A stretch of 40,050 nt of DNA from positions 1-40,050 of the forward strand of contig CAINED010000073.1 in assembly GCA_903847605.1 (NCBI GenBank), given 5' to 3'. This stretch comes from an uncultured Hyphomicrobiales bacterium (GTDB lineage: Bacteria; Pseudomonadota; Alphaproteobacteria; Rhizobiales; Beijerinckiaceae). A program made the translations under genes and the position numbers. Below, piece after piece: positions 1 through 9,942 of this stretch (its first letter is position 1; each line of letters opens with the position of its first letter). Under the pieces are notes generated by a model. That model searched no databases. It was given only the letters and a program-made list of their open reading frames with translations, and was not told where the DNA came from.

Positions 1-9
1 CTAGAAATA

Positions 10-57
10 GAGCGTATCCTCATCGAAAAAGTCATTCAACTTTTTCGGGATACGCTC
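10..57. repeat. Palindromic intergenic repeat
   Basis: Outer arms GAGCGTATCC (10-19) and GGATACGCTC (48-57) and inner arms CGAAAAAGT (24-32) and ACTTTTTCG (39-47) are perfect complements. A 4-nt bulge (TCAT) lies between them on the left side and a 6-nt loop (CATTCA) at the tip. The style, a GAGC...GCTC outer stem with an inner CGAAAA/TTTTCG stem, resembles dispersed palindromic repeats common between genes in Rhizobiales. It could also end transcription of a gene left of the window. The structure is directly visible; the family assignment is from memory. Confidence 0.7.
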
Positions 58-143
58 CAGCGTGGCGAGGCCGCGCATTGATCAGAATTTCTGGCGGGAC
101 ATTACAGCAGAATTGCAGCCCTGCGAGCGCGAAGAAGCGCCGT

Positions 144-1379
144 TCACAGCTTCCGCATGCGGGCGGGCGCGGGCAAAGGTTGCGCTTCCCGCGCATCGGC
201 GGCGAAATAGGCGGCGGCCGCAGCGACCAGCGCCAGCATCAGCGCGAACACCGCTTCCTGCTGGGTTGCGAAAAGGCTCGCCGATTCCAGCACGTTTGCG
301 AGGACGACAATGGTCAGCGGCAGGATGGCGTAGACGGCGATCCACTTGCGCCCGATGGTCGCCAGACTTGCGCCGACAGGTGTTGCGGACAGGATTTCAC
401 CGGCCATCATAAGTGCGGCGGCTCCAGCAAGGCCGATGGCAAGACTTGCGAAAGGAAGGGTCGAGATCTTTTCGCCCGCGATGATCTGCACGTCGGCATA
501 GACCATCAGAGCGTTGAACGCCGCCCAGACGCCCAGTATGGCGAAGGCAGAGGGGCGGTTGCCACGCGCAAATCTTGCGAGCGCGCGAAACTTGTCCGCG
601 AAACAGTGTCCGGCGGCGAGATAGACCATGCCGCGCATCGCCTCGATCCAAACGATCCCGCCGTATTCCGTGTGCAGGATTTCCATGATGGCGGCGAGCA
701 CAAAGACAGTCCCTGTGCGGAAATTGTGCAGCGCGCGCCATGCCAACAGAAAGCCGGGCAGTACCGTCAGCAATACCGCCAAGTGGAGATAATTGAGCCC
801 GGCCAGCCAGCCTGTTCCTCCGCCGCGAATGATTTGGGACTGCGCCAGCATGGCGACGGCTGCGAACCACAGCGCCAGCGCCAGAGCGAGCGGCCCGATC
901 TTGCGCTGCACATATTCGGCCCAGGTCGCTTCTCGCGAGCGGCGCAGGAACATGCCGGTCAGGACGAGAAAGGCGGGAATGGCGAAGGGATGAAGGAACT
1001 GCGCGGCCCCGTCGATCAGCGCAAATCCGAACTTGAGATGCCCGTTTACCCCGGCCAGCGCCATGAAGACGGCGAGCAAAACGGCGATCCCTCGCGCCGT
1101 GTCGGCGAAAGCCAGCCGTCCCGTTGGTTCGAAACGGACTTTTGCCTTCGCGCTTGCGGCGAGCCGCTCCGCCAGCGGCGTCTTGCGTGTTTCACCGCCG
1201 ATTTCCTGCGGGAACGCCTGCGAAAGCGCTTCGGCCATGCGCCGCCACAAGTTCAACCAGAGATCGGCGATGCCTGCGAAAGGATTGGTGATCGCGGGAA
1301 GCCTGACAGGCCTTGGCGCATGGCCGCTCGTGTCGCCGCCGAAAACCTTGCGCCGCAGTTCCGTATTGGAGATCGACAT
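144..1379 (-). CDS. Acyltransferase-3-like membrane protein
   Basis: A 411-residue protein with about 88 hydrophilic N-terminal residues and then roughly ten hydrophobic segments. The core begins FADTARGIAVLLAVF, matching the first helix of acyltransferase-3 (OafA/OpgC-like) inner-membrane enzymes that O-acylate surface glycans. In that family the first helix carries R-x10-H. Here the Arg is residue 96, but the position of the His is Ala107, so the classical catalytic His is absent. A later YVQRKIGPLALAL stretch fits the family's R-K/R helix start. The gene follows the ABC permease gene by 118 bp on the same strand and may share its transcript. Function is uncertain: it may be a divergent or inactive acyltransferase. 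Confidence 0.6.
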   Translation of the reverse strand: MSISNTELRRKVFGGDTSGHAPRPVRLPAITNPFAGIADLWLNLWRRMAEALSQAFPQEIGGETRKTPLAERLAASAKAKVRFEPTGRLAFADTARGIAVLLAVFMALAGVNGHLKFGFALIDGAAQFLHPFAIPAFLVLTGMFLRRSREATWAEYVQRKIGPLALALALWFAAVAMLAQSQIIRGGGTGWLAGLNYLHLAVLLTVLPGFLLAWRALHNFRTGTVFVLAAIMEILHTEYGGIVWIEAMRGMVYLAAGHCFADKFRALARFARGNRPSAFAILGVWAAFNALMVYADVQIIAGEKISTLPFASLAIGLAGAAALMMAGEILSATPVGASLATIGRKWIAVYAILPLTIVVLANVLESASLFATQQEAVFALMLALVAAAAAYFAADAREAQPLPAPARMRKL

Positions 1380-1497
1380 TGCCCGCCTGTCCCGTTTCGG
1401 ATGGCGGTTGTGCCGGATTCCGACAGAATGCCGGCCGGTATGGGATCGCCTCTCCGTTCGGAAAGGGAAGCAGCAAGGAGCGTTCCGGTCTTCTTCC

Positions 1498-3077
1498 TCA
1501 GGCCGCGGCTGGACTGACCGCGGCCGGGACGGGCGCTGACGCGATGACTGGTTTGCGCGGCCGGTTCATCCACAGGATGCCGCCGACCATCGCAAGCGGG
1601 ATCAATGCAAACCATGATTCTACCACCGCGAGAACCATCGCCACCGCCCAGAGCAGCGACAGCAGATGTTCGAGGATCGCGATGAGCTTGGATTGCGAAT
1701 GCCGCCGCAGCACCGCCACGCGCCGTCCTGGCATCGGGTGCCAGAAATTCAGGAAGGCCGTAGACGCCGCTGCGCCGATGGCGAACAGCGCCGTATAGAT
1801 CGCTAGTTCGACGCTCGCCCAGGCCAGGGCAAACAATGGCGCCGCCAGAAAACAGCCGAGCGGCACCGCGATGGCCTCAAGCTTGCGCCGCTCGATCACG
1901 CCGCGCGGCACCGGCGCGGTGGCCAGAAATTCCGGCGCGTCCTCGCTCGATATCGTCAGCCAGGCGAGCGACGCCGATATCTGTGCGGCGATCACGACGA
2001 TGGCCGGCGCGATGGATATGGCCATAGAGCCGTTCGGCCCCTGGCTGCGCCAGATCACGATGCTGACCGGCAACGTATAGATCACCTGCAGCATGATCTG
2101 GCTGAGCAGCCAGGGATCACGGCCGAGAAGCCGCCATTCCTTGAGTCGGAGCGCCCGGCCCAGCCCCGAGCGGAATTGAACCTGCCGCCGCGCGCGCCGC
2201 GCCGAAACGGGCGCCGCCGCCCCACCCGATTGCACGGCGCTCAGCGCGAAGCGCTCGCCGAGCAGCAGCGCGGTCGCCATGAAGATCACGATCGAGATCG
2301 AGCACCAAAGCAGCAACGAGACAGGCTCGCCCGCCACGGCGCGCACCGGCAGCCATAGCCAGCCGGATTTGTCGAACAGCATGTTGCCGCCGGGATTCTC
2401 GATGGCGGCCACGATGGAGCCGCGGACGCCTTCCGGCATCACATGCAGCGCCTGCAGCGTGAATATGAAGGCAGCGCCGATGATCGTCGCGACAACCTGG
2501 CTGACGAGCCGCGTGCGGCGCGGGCCTGCGATCCTGAAGAGAAGCAAGGTGAGGCCGATGCCGGCCGAAGTGCAAATCAGTCCCGTTGCAACAAGCGCGG
2601 GGTAAATGGCCAGCCATTGCCAGCCGACGAGCAGTGCGTTCATGTTTGCAATTGGCAACAGGAAGATCGCCACCGAACCGATCGACTCGCAGCCGATGGC
2701 GAGCGCGCGCGCTGCAAGGACAAGACGCGGCGGAAGCGGCGATGCGAGCAAAAGGTCGAGATCGTTGCGTGTGTAGAGCGCGCGCGTTGTGCTCGTCAGC
2801 GCCTGCGAGACGAGCCATGGCATCACGAACAGCACCGCAGAAGCGACGGCGGGATAGAAGTGAAGCTGGTTGGGTCCGTCGTGCTGTGCAGTCCGGAACC
2901 ATTGCGCGACGGGTATCGCCAGCACGTGAAAGGCCGCAATCGCAAACAGGAGAATGAGAATGACGGTGCGTGGCGGCAGCGCGCCGAAGACCGAGCGGAA
3001 GCGCCGCCAGCTCAGTTTGAGATCATGCAGCGCAAGCCACGTGAGCGTGCCGGGCCGCGTGGCGAAAGCGGGAAGAT

Positions 3078-3081
<4 letters not shown>
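1498..3081 (-). CDS. ABC exporter permease (EcsB-like)
   Basis: A 527-residue polytopic membrane protein with about ten to twelve hydrophobic segments and an Arg-rich cytoplasmic loop near residues 292-315 (SARRARRQVQFRSGLGRALR). Its ATG overlaps the stop of the upstream ATP-binding protein gene by 4 bp (3078-3081), so the two are translationally coupled and should form one exporter. Large permeases of this kind paired with an EcsA-type ATPase are known in many bacteria, but their substrates are mostly undefined. The Ala/Pro-rich C-terminus carries no recognisable domain. Calling it an ABC permease is secure from topology and coupling; the substrate cannot be told. Confidence 0.8.
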
Positions 3082-3863
<782 letters not shown>

Positions 3864-4011
3864 GACGGTCCCGGTCGTTGCTGTTTGACCCTGATTTAGG
3901 TTTGCAACTTTAAGACCTTAGCCTTGATCGCCCGTTACCTTGCAGGCGCTTGGAGCCGCCCATGTTTGCGGCTATGGTTAACCAAATCGCAATATGAGTG
4001 GGAGGAACTCC

Positions 4012-5058
4012 ATGGCCGGCAGGCGTCTTTGTGTCATGCGTGTGCTTGCAGCTTCGGCTGCGCTGACAATGCCGGCGTTGGCATTTGCGCAATCTCCCGC
4101 CGAGTTCTTCCGCGACAAGACCATCACGATTCAGGTCGGTTATGGAGCCGGCGGTGGTTACGACATGACGACGCGCATCGTGGCCCGTCATCTCGGCAAG
4201 CACATTCCCGGCAATCCCAATGTTGTCGTCGGCAACATGCCCGGCGCGGGCAGCATGCGCGTCGTCAACTTTCTTTATAACGCCGCGCCGAAAGACGGAC
4301 TGACCCTCGGCGTCTTCGGTATGCTGCTGATGCTCGAACCCCTGCGCGGCAATCAGAACATGAAGGCAGAGCCGGCGAAATTCGAGTGGATCGGCTCGAT
4401 GCACAACGACATCAATGCCTGCGGCATCTGGAAGGGCGGCGGCGTTGGGATCAAGACGCTAGACGATCTGTTGAAGTCACAGAAGACCATCGTCTTCGGC
4501 TCGACCTCGCCCGAGGCGGAAACTGCAACTTATCCGACCATCCTGCGCAAGCTGCTCGGCGCGCCGGTCAAGGTCATCAATGGCTACAAAGGTACGCGGG
4601 AAATCAACCTCGCCATGCAGAACGGCGAGGTCCACGGCACCTGCGGGATGTATGAGTCCACCGTCCGCACGTCCTATTTCTCGGATATGCAATCGGGCGA
4701 CCTGACGATCTTCTTTCAGGCAGGCCTCGACCGGAAGATCGGCCTCTTCGGACCTGCGACCTCGGCCGGCGAAATCCTCAAGGACGATGAGGCCCGCCAG
4801 ATCGGCGAACTGTTGTTCCGACCATCCGAGATTACGCGCCCGCTCGCGGCTCCGCCCGGCACGCCCGGGGATCGCGTGGCGGCTCTCCGCAAGGCGCTGG
4901 GCGACACGATGAAAGACCCAGCCACCATCGAGGACGGCAAGAAGATCAGCATCGAATTTGCGCCCATGTCAGGGGAGCGCGTCGCTGAAATCATCGAAAA
5001 ATTCTTCAAGACGCCGCCGCATCTCGTAAAAAGGGCGACCGACCTTTCATCGGAATAG
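4012..5058 (+). CDS. Bug/TctC-family periplasmic solute-binding protein
   Basis: A 348-residue secreted binding protein. I chose the ATG at 4012 because GGGAGG sits 7 bases upstream; an upstream in-frame ATG at 3994 has no such site. The signal peptide spans about residues 1-27 and ends in ALAFAQ. The mature part has the Bug hallmarks: KTITIQVGYGAGGGYD, where the first ligand loop forms, and NMPGAGSM at the second. Bug proteins bind carboxylates such as tricarboxylates or aromatic acids for TTT transporters or for signalling. No tctA/tctB lies directly beside it, so it either serves a distant or one of the nearby TTT systems or acts as an orphan sensor. The ligand is not predictable. Confidence 0.85.
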   Translation: MAGRRLCVMRVLAASAALTMPALAFAQSPAEFFRDKTITIQVGYGAGGGYDMTTRIVARHLGKHIPGNPNVVVGNMPGAGSMRVVNFLYNAAPKDGLTLGVFGMLLMLEPLRGNQNMKAEPAKFEWIGSMHNDINACGIWKGGGVGIKTLDDLLKSQKTIVFGSTSPEAETATYPTILRKLLGAPVKVINGYKGTREINLAMQNGEVHGTCGMYESTVRTSYFSDMQSGDLTIFFQAGLDRKIGLFGPATSAGEILKDDEARQIGELLFRPSEITRPLAAPPGTPGDRVAALRKALGDTMKDPATIEDGKKISIEFAPMSGERVAEIIEKFFKTPPHLVKRATDLSSE

Positions 5059-5083
5059 TCTTTGGTCAAGGACTTGAGCATCG

Positions 5084-5103
5084 ATCATAACGTGCGTTAT
5101 GAT
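5084..5103. promoter_or_regulatory. Perfect palindrome, probable MarR operator
   Basis: ATCATAACGTGCGTTATGAT is an inverted repeat with 8-bp perfect arms around GTGC. It lies 36 bp upstream of the marR-type GTG start and downstream of the preceding stop. Length and AT-rich half-sites fit a site for a dimeric MarR regulator controlling its own efflux operon. The palindrome is seen; the regulator match is inference. Confidence 0.65.
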
Positions 5104-5139
5104 AGCTGGCGTTAAGATCAGCTCTGCTTAAGGTTTCCC

Positions 5140-5604
5140 GTGGCGCACGGTCTCGAAAAGGACCCTCTCTTTCTCCTCTACGACGTCGCGCGCCTGATGC
5201 GCACGCGCGCGGACCAGCGCGCCCGCCACATGGGAATGACACGGGCGCAATGGGTTATCCTTGCCTGGCTGGAACTGGAGCCGGGCCTTTCCCAGAACGA
5301 ACTCGCCTCGCTCGTGGAGGTCGAACCCATCACTGTGGCGCGCCTGATCGACAGGCTGGAGGCCCGCGGCTTCGTGGAGCGCCGTGCAGATCCGAAAGAT
5401 CGCCGCATCCGCCGTCTTCACCTTCTGCCGGCGGTCAGCCCCGTTCTCACGGAAATTCGGGCTTATCGGTCAGAACTATCGGCATCGATTGCTTCGGCCG
5501 TCGGCGATGAGCGCCTTGCGGCGCTGACGGCTGCGCTTGTCGACCTTAAGGCGGCGCTGCAGGAAGTGGCCCAATCGTCTCCGGCGGGGAGGGCGGCGTC
5601 GTGA
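5140..5604 (+). CDS. MarR-family transcriptional regulator
   Basis: A 154-residue protein with a GTG start. Residues about 33-95 form a winged helix-turn-helix: MTRAQWVILAWLE, then the SQNELASLVEVEPITVARLI recognition region, and the wing DPKDRRIRRLHL with the DxRxxR motif typical of MarR. Flanking helices make the dimer interface. Its stop overlaps the GTG of the HlyD-type gene by 4 bp, so it is the first gene of an efflux operon that it probably represses. The 20-bp palindrome upstream is the likely operator. Members of this family respond to phenolic or lipophilic ligands, which would fit the aromatic catabolism genes nearby, but the ligand is not known. Confidence 0.9.
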   Translation: MAHGLEKDPLFLLYDVARLMRTRADQRARHMGMTRAQWVILAWLELEPGLSQNELASLVEVEPITVARLIDRLEARGFVERRADPKDRRIRRLHLLPAVSPVLTEIRAYRSELSASIASAVGDERLAALTAALVDLKAALQEVAQSSPAGRAAS

Positions 5605-6893
5605 GTTCCACCGCCAATGTCCCCCGCGAACCCGCGCCGCGCGAAGCCGGCAAGGTCGTCGAACTGCGCGAGCCCAAAGAGCCTGCGCCGGCCCCGGAAA
5701 CGCCGCCGCCAACCGCCCGTGACGAAAAGCAGGCAGTGGCGTCACAGGCTGCGCCCGTGCCGCGGCAGCCGACGCGCTACGGACGCGGCGTTGTGCGCTC
5801 GATTCTCATGCTCGGCGGCATCGCTGCGGTGATCGTCGCTTGCGCTGTCTTGTGGCTGCGCGGCGGTCGATATGTCTCGACCGACAATGCCTATGTGCGC
5901 GCCGCCAAACTGATGGTTTCGACCGATGTCTCCGGGATCGTCGCTTCCGTCGAAGTGAAACAGGGCCAATCGGTCGAACCCGGACAAATCCTGTTCCGGC
6001 TCGACCCGCGCCAGTTCGAAATCGCTGTCGCCGCCGCCGAGGCGCAACGCGATCAGGCTCGCCTCACCATCGAGGCGTCACGCGCAGATTACATCAGGCT
6101 GCGCAGCGATATCGCCGCGCAGGAAGCGCTGGTGTCCAATGCGCGCACGAATTTCGAACGCGCCGATGCGCTCGCAAAACGCAACGCGGGGTCGCAAGCG
6201 ACATATGACCAGTCGCGTTTCGCGCTCGCGGCCGAAGAGAACAGGCTGAAGTCATTGCAGCAGGCCGCGCAGGTCGCGCTGACGCGCCTTGGCGGCGATG
6301 CGCAACGCGCGACGGAAAAGCATCCGCAGTTTCTCGAAGCGCAGGCGCGCGTTGCCGAAACAAATCGCCAGCTCGAACGCACCATCGTGCGCGCGCCCTT
6401 TGCTGGCACTGTGACTTCGGTTGAGCAATTGCAGCCCGGCACATTTCTGGTCGCCGCAACGGCGGCGCTGACGAATACCGGCGCGGTTGGCCTCATCGCG
6501 CGCGACAACATCTGGATCGAGGCGAACCTGAAGGAGACCGATCTCACTCATGCGCGCAACGGCAATCCCGTCGAGATATCAGTCGATACTTATCCGGGCC
6601 GCGTGTGGACCGGCAAAGTGGATTCAATTTTTCCTGCGACGAGTTCGGAATTCTCGATCCTGCCGGCGCAGAACGCCGGCGGAAACTGGGTCAAGGTCGT
6701 GCAGCGCATCCCCGTGCGCATCGCCGTCGAACGAAAGGCGGGCGATCCGCCCTTGCGCGCCGGCATGAGCACGATTGTGACTGTCGATACGGGTCACAAG
6801 CGTACGCTCGCCGATTTGTGGACATTGCTGGGCATTGCCAAGCCGCCCGTCGATCTGAACTGGATCGAAAACCTCGCAGCGACCGGAAAATAA
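5601..6893 (+). CDS. HlyD/EmrA-family membrane fusion protein
   Basis: A 430-residue periplasmic adaptor with a GTG start overlapping the marR stop. A Pro/Ala-rich cytoplasmic leader of about 60 residues is followed by one membrane segment (about 66-86). Then comes STDNAYVRA, the conserved start of the EmrA/HlyD barrel, a lipoyl-like half (VKQGQSVEPGQILFRLD), a long alpha-helical hairpin, the second lipoyl half (IVRAPFAGTVTSV), and a beta-barrel ending in LRAGMSTIVTVDT. It should link the inner-membrane pump encoded 6 bp downstream to an outer-membrane channel for drug or aromatic-compound efflux. No TolC-like gene is present in the window. Confidence 0.9.
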   Translation: MSSTANVPREPAPREAGKVVELREPKEPAPAPETPPPTARDEKQAVASQAAPVPRQPTRYGRGVVRSILMLGGIAAVIVACAVLWLRGGRYVSTDNAYVRAAKLMVSTDVSGIVASVEVKQGQSVEPGQILFRLDPRQFEIAVAAAEAQRDQARLTIEASRADYIRLRSDIAAQEALVSNARTNFERADALAKRNAGSQATYDQSRFALAAEENRLKSLQQAAQVALTRLGGDAQRATEKHPQFLEAQARVAETNRQLERTIVRAPFAGTVTSVEQLQPGTFLVAATAALTNTGAVGLIARDNIWIEANLKETDLTHARNGNPVEISVDTYPGRVWTGKVDSIFPATSSEFSILPAQNAGGNWVKVVQRIPVRIAVERKAGDPPLRAGMSTIVTVDTGHKRTLADLWTLLGIAKPPVDLNWIENLAATGK

Positions 6894-6899
6894 CGCGCG

Positions 6900-8441
6900 A
6901 TGGAGGCGTCCTCCACATTCAAGGTTCCTCCGCATCGCGGCGTGATCGTTATCTGCACGATCTCGGCAACCCTGATGCAGACGCTGGATTCGACCATCGC
7001 CAACGTCGCTTTGCCGTATATGCAGGGCACGTTTTCCTCGACGCTCGATCAGGTCACCTGGGTTCTCACCTCCTACATTGTGGCGGCTGCAGTGATGACT
7101 GCGCCGGTCGGCTGGCTGGCGGCGCGCTTCGGTCGCAAGCGCGTCTTCGTGATTTGCCTCGGCGGCTTCACCCTGTCGTCCGTCATGTGCGGCTTTGCCT
7201 ATTCGCTCGAGCAGATGGTCTTCTATCGCGTGCTGCAGGGCGCGACCGGCGCGGGCATCGTGCCCTTGTCGCAATCGGTCATGATGGACGTTTACCCCAT
7301 GAGCCAGCGCGGCAAGGCGATGGCCATGTGGGGCATGGGCGTGATGGTCGGGCCGATCATCGGCCCGACATTGGGCGGCTACCTCACCGACACCTTCGAC
7401 TGGCGCTATTGCTTCTTCATCAACCTGCCGTTCGGACTTGCAGCCATGGCGGGCATCGGACTTTTCCTTCGCGACCGTGAGCCCGATCCCGCCATGCGTT
7501 TCGACTGGACCGGCTTCATCGTTCTCGCGATAGGCCTGGGCGCGCTGCAACTGATGCTCGATCGCGGCGCGCATAACGACTGGTTCGAGTCGACGGAAAT
7601 CGTGATCTATGCGGTCATCGCGGGATTAAGCGCCTATCTTTTTCTCGTCCATGTCTGGCTCGCGCCAAATCCGCTCCTTCCGCCGGGCATTTTTCGCGAC
7701 CGCAATTTCACCATCGGCCTGATGACGATGTTTTTGATCGGCGCGGTGCTCGTCGCCAGCGTCGCGCTGCTTGCGCCTTATCTGCAGGCGATGGCCGGCT
7801 ATTCCGCCTGGGATACCGGAATACTTCTCGCGCCGCGCGGCGCGGGCGTGATGTTCGCCATGCTGATCGCCGGGCGGATCGTCGACAAATACGATCCCCG
7901 CGTCGTGATGATGGGCGGCATCACCCTGCTTGCGCTTTCTTTGTGGCAGATGTCGCGCTGGACACCGGATGTCGCGCCTTTCGATCTCATCGTCTCCACA
8001 ACGATGCAGGGTGTCGGCCTCGGCTTCATCTTCATTCCCATGCAGGTGATCGCCTTTGCGACCCTGCCGGTTCAGTACCGCACCGATGGCGCGGCGCTCT
8101 TCAGCCTGATCCGCAACGTCGGCAGCGCCATCGGCGTTTCGATCGTCGCGACGATGCTCACAGCGACTACGCAAATCATGCATGCGCAGATTTCCGAAAC
8201 GCTGACGCCTTTCAACCGCATGGCGCAGACGGGCGGCGCCTATCTGTTCTGGAATCTCGCCAATCCCCGCGGGAGGGCGGCGCTGGACTCGGAAATCGGA
8301 CGGCAGGCGCTGATCGTCGCCTATTCCAACGACTACCTCGTGATGTTCTGGATCACATTGCCGGCGGCGCTGCTGGTGCTGTTGCTGAAACGTCCCGCGC
8401 GGCGAACCGGCCCGCAGCCTGCCGCCGTGCACGCCGACTGA
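6900..8441 (+). CDS. DHA2-family (EmrB/QacA-type) MFS efflux pump
   Basis: A 513-residue, 14-helix major facilitator. The N-terminus has the DHA2 motif LDSTIANVALPYM (about residues 24-36), motif A GWLAARFGRKRVF in the loop between helices 2 and 3, and motif C-like MGVMVGPIIGPTLGGYL in helix 5. It starts 6 bp after the HlyD-type gene and forms with it an EmrAB-type proton-driven exporter across both membranes, with marR upstream in the same operon. Substrates of such pumps are usually hydrophobic or weakly acidic compounds; the exact substrate cannot be told from sequence. No terminator is obvious after it. Confidence 0.92.
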   Translation: MEASSTFKVPPHRGVIVICTISATLMQTLDSTIANVALPYMQGTFSSTLDQVTWVLTSYIVAAAVMTAPVGWLAARFGRKRVFVICLGGFTLSSVMCGFAYSLEQMVFYRVLQGATGAGIVPLSQSVMMDVYPMSQRGKAMAMWGMGVMVGPIIGPTLGGYLTDTFDWRYCFFINLPFGLAAMAGIGLFLRDREPDPAMRFDWTGFIVLAIGLGALQLMLDRGAHNDWFESTEIVIYAVIAGLSAYLFLVHVWLAPNPLLPPGIFRDRNFTIGLMTMFLIGAVLVASVALLAPYLQAMAGYSAWDTGILLAPRGAGVMFAMLIAGRIVDKYDPRVVMMGGITLLALSLWQMSRWTPDVAPFDLIVSTTMQGVGLGFIFIPMQVIAFATLPVQYRTDGAALFSLIRNVGSAIGVSIVATMLTATTQIMHAQISETLTPFNRMAQTGGAYLFWNLANPRGRAALDSEIGRQALIVAYSNDYLVMFWITLPAALLVLLLKRPARRTGPQPAAVHAD

Positions 8442-8578
8442 ATACACCGCTGCAAAAAACTGCTGGCAATGGAAACGCCGATGCTCTTTTATGCGCCGGC
8501 CCGCGCCGCGACATGGCGAGAGAGGGCGGCAATTCCCGCGCATTCCCGCGAACGCGCATAAACAAGCAAGAGGATATC

Positions 8579-9247
8579 ATGGGAGAACACATCACCCTGA
8601 CGTGCAAGGACGGCGTCAAGATCGGAGCCTATCTGGCCAAGCCCGCGGGCGCGCCGCGCGGCGCGGTCGTCGTGTTGCAGGAAATTTTCGGCGCCAACCA
8701 GCACATCCGCGCCGACGCCGACAAATATGCGGCCGCCGGCTATCTGGCCATCGCGCCCGCCCTTTACGACCGCGTCGAGCCAAATGTGGAACTGGGCTAT
8801 TCCGGCGACGATCCGAAGAAGGGCATGGAAATCCGCGCCAAGACGGAGCTTCCCAAAACGCTGATGGATATCGAGGCCGCGATCGAGGCGGTGAAGTCGG
8901 CGGGCAAGGTGGGCATCGTCGGCTATTGCTGGGGCGGCACGCTGGTCTATGCCTCGGCGGTCAATCTGCCGGGCCTCGCGGCGGCTTCGAGCTATTACGG
9001 CGGCGGCGTTGCCGCGATGGCCGACCAGAAGCCGAAGATTCCGACGATCTGCCACTTCGGCGAAACCGACCACTCCATCTCCATGGAGGCGGTCGAGAAG
9101 GTGAAGGCGGCGCAGCCGGATATGCCTGTTTATGTCTATCCGGCGGGACACGGCTTCAACTGCGACGAGCGCGCGTCCTGGCATCAGGAATCGGCAGAGC
9201 TGGCCCGCAAGCGCACGCATGAGTTCTTCGCCAAGCATGTCGGCTGA
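8579..9247 (+). CDS. Dienelactone hydrolase family protein
   Basis: A 222-residue alpha/beta hydrolase. ATG 8579 is chosen because AAGAGGA lies 5-10 bases before it and the protein then begins at the usual family position; the open frame continues upstream without homology. The catalytic triad is visible: Cys117 in GYCWGG, Asp164 in GETDHS and His191 in AGHGFN, with Glu35 in LQEIFG. Cys rather than Ser as nucleophile marks dienelactone hydrolases, which open dienelactone to maleylacetate in chloroaromatic and hydroxyquinol pathways. Many homologues act on other lactones or esters. The intradiol dioxygenase 3.5 kb downstream makes a ring-cleavage role plausible. Confidence 0.88.
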   Translation: MGEHITLTCKDGVKIGAYLAKPAGAPRGAVVVLQEIFGANQHIRADADKYAAAGYLAIAPALYDRVEPNVELGYSGDDPKKGMEIRAKTELPKTLMDIEAAIEAVKSAGKVGIVGYCWGGTLVYASAVNLPGLAAASSYYGGGVAAMADQKPKIPTICHFGETDHSISMEAVEKVKAAQPDMPVYVYPAGHGFNCDERASWHQESAELARKRTHEFFAKHVG

Positions 9248-9289
9248 GCGCGGTCTTGTATCGCTTTGCTGTTGCAGCGCAATGAGGAA

Positions 9290-9314
9290 GGGGCGGCGGT
9301 TCATCGGCCGCCCC
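9290..9314. terminator. GC-rich hairpin after the dienelactone hydrolase gene
   Basis: GGGGCGGC (9290-9297) and GCCGCCCC (9307-9314) pair perfectly around a 9-nt loop, 43 bp after the hydrolase stop. There is no T-tract, so intrinsic termination is uncertain; it may act as a transcript-stabilising hairpin. Confidence 0.4.
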
Positions 9315-9437
9315 GGACCCTGCCGCCGCTGCACAAAATTTCGAATTGCCTGTGACGACGCGGTGACTTAGGGAATATACGGATGCTGGACTAGGGAAAC
9401 CGGCAACCTAACGGATCAGAGGGCAGGAGGGGGAGCG

Positions 9438-9932
9438 ATGAGTGACCAGGGTGCGGGCGAACACAAACGCCCGATGGGGCTGACTATTCCCGTCGCGCAG
9501 GACATCGCCGCCGGCTTATTCCTGATACTTGTCGGCGGATTCTTCGTCTACCAGGGCCGCGATTTGCCGATGGGCTCGCTGCGCGCGGTCGGGCCGGGCA
9601 TGCTGCCGCGCGCCGTCGCGCTCATGCTGGTGGTCGGCGGCGCAATCCTGCTGCTGATGGCTCTCCTCGACAAGAAGGCGCCGCGTCTGCCGACTTTCTC
9701 CTATCGCGGCCCGTTCTTCATCATCCTGGGCATCCTGTGCTTTGCGTTTCTCATCCGCACGGTCGGGCTTGTGGCGGCCGGGCCCGCCGCGATGATCGTG
9801 GCGTCCTACGCGAGTTCGGAGACGAGGCTGATCGAGACGGCAATCTTCTCGATTATCATGACGGGCTTCTGCATCTTCCTCTTCAAGTACCTGCTCAATC
9901 TGCCGATCCCCGTGATCGCGAACTATTGGTGA
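9438..9932 (+). CDS. tctB: TTT transporter small membrane subunit TctB
   Basis: A 164-residue membrane protein with four hydrophobic segments, the size and topology of TctB. Typical features are AAGLFLILVGGFFVYQGRDLP in the first helix, followed by GSLRAVGPGMLPR, where family members show a G-P-G/A-x-F/L-P motif. It starts after AGGAGGGGG and ends 10 bp before tctA. TctB is the small, poorly conserved subunit of the tripartite tricarboxylate transporter and works with TctA and a TctC binding protein. The substrate is unknown; the neighbouring binding protein gene at 11585 is the likely partner. Confidence 0.88.
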   Translation: MSDQGAGEHKRPMGLTIPVAQDIAAGLFLILVGGFFVYQGRDLPMGSLRAVGPGMLPRAVALMLVVGGAILLLMALLDKKAPRLPTFSYRGPFFIILGILCFAFLIRTVGLVAAGPAAMIVASYASSETRLIETAIFSIIMTGFCIFLFKYLLNLPIPVIANYW

Positions 9933-9942
9933 GGGGCGCGTC

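Noticed and set aside
78..1517. Long open frame on the plus strand over the acyltransferase-like gene
   Set aside because: It is a shadow of the minus-strand gene in high-G+C DNA; its translation is charged and low in hydrophobic content without any domain.
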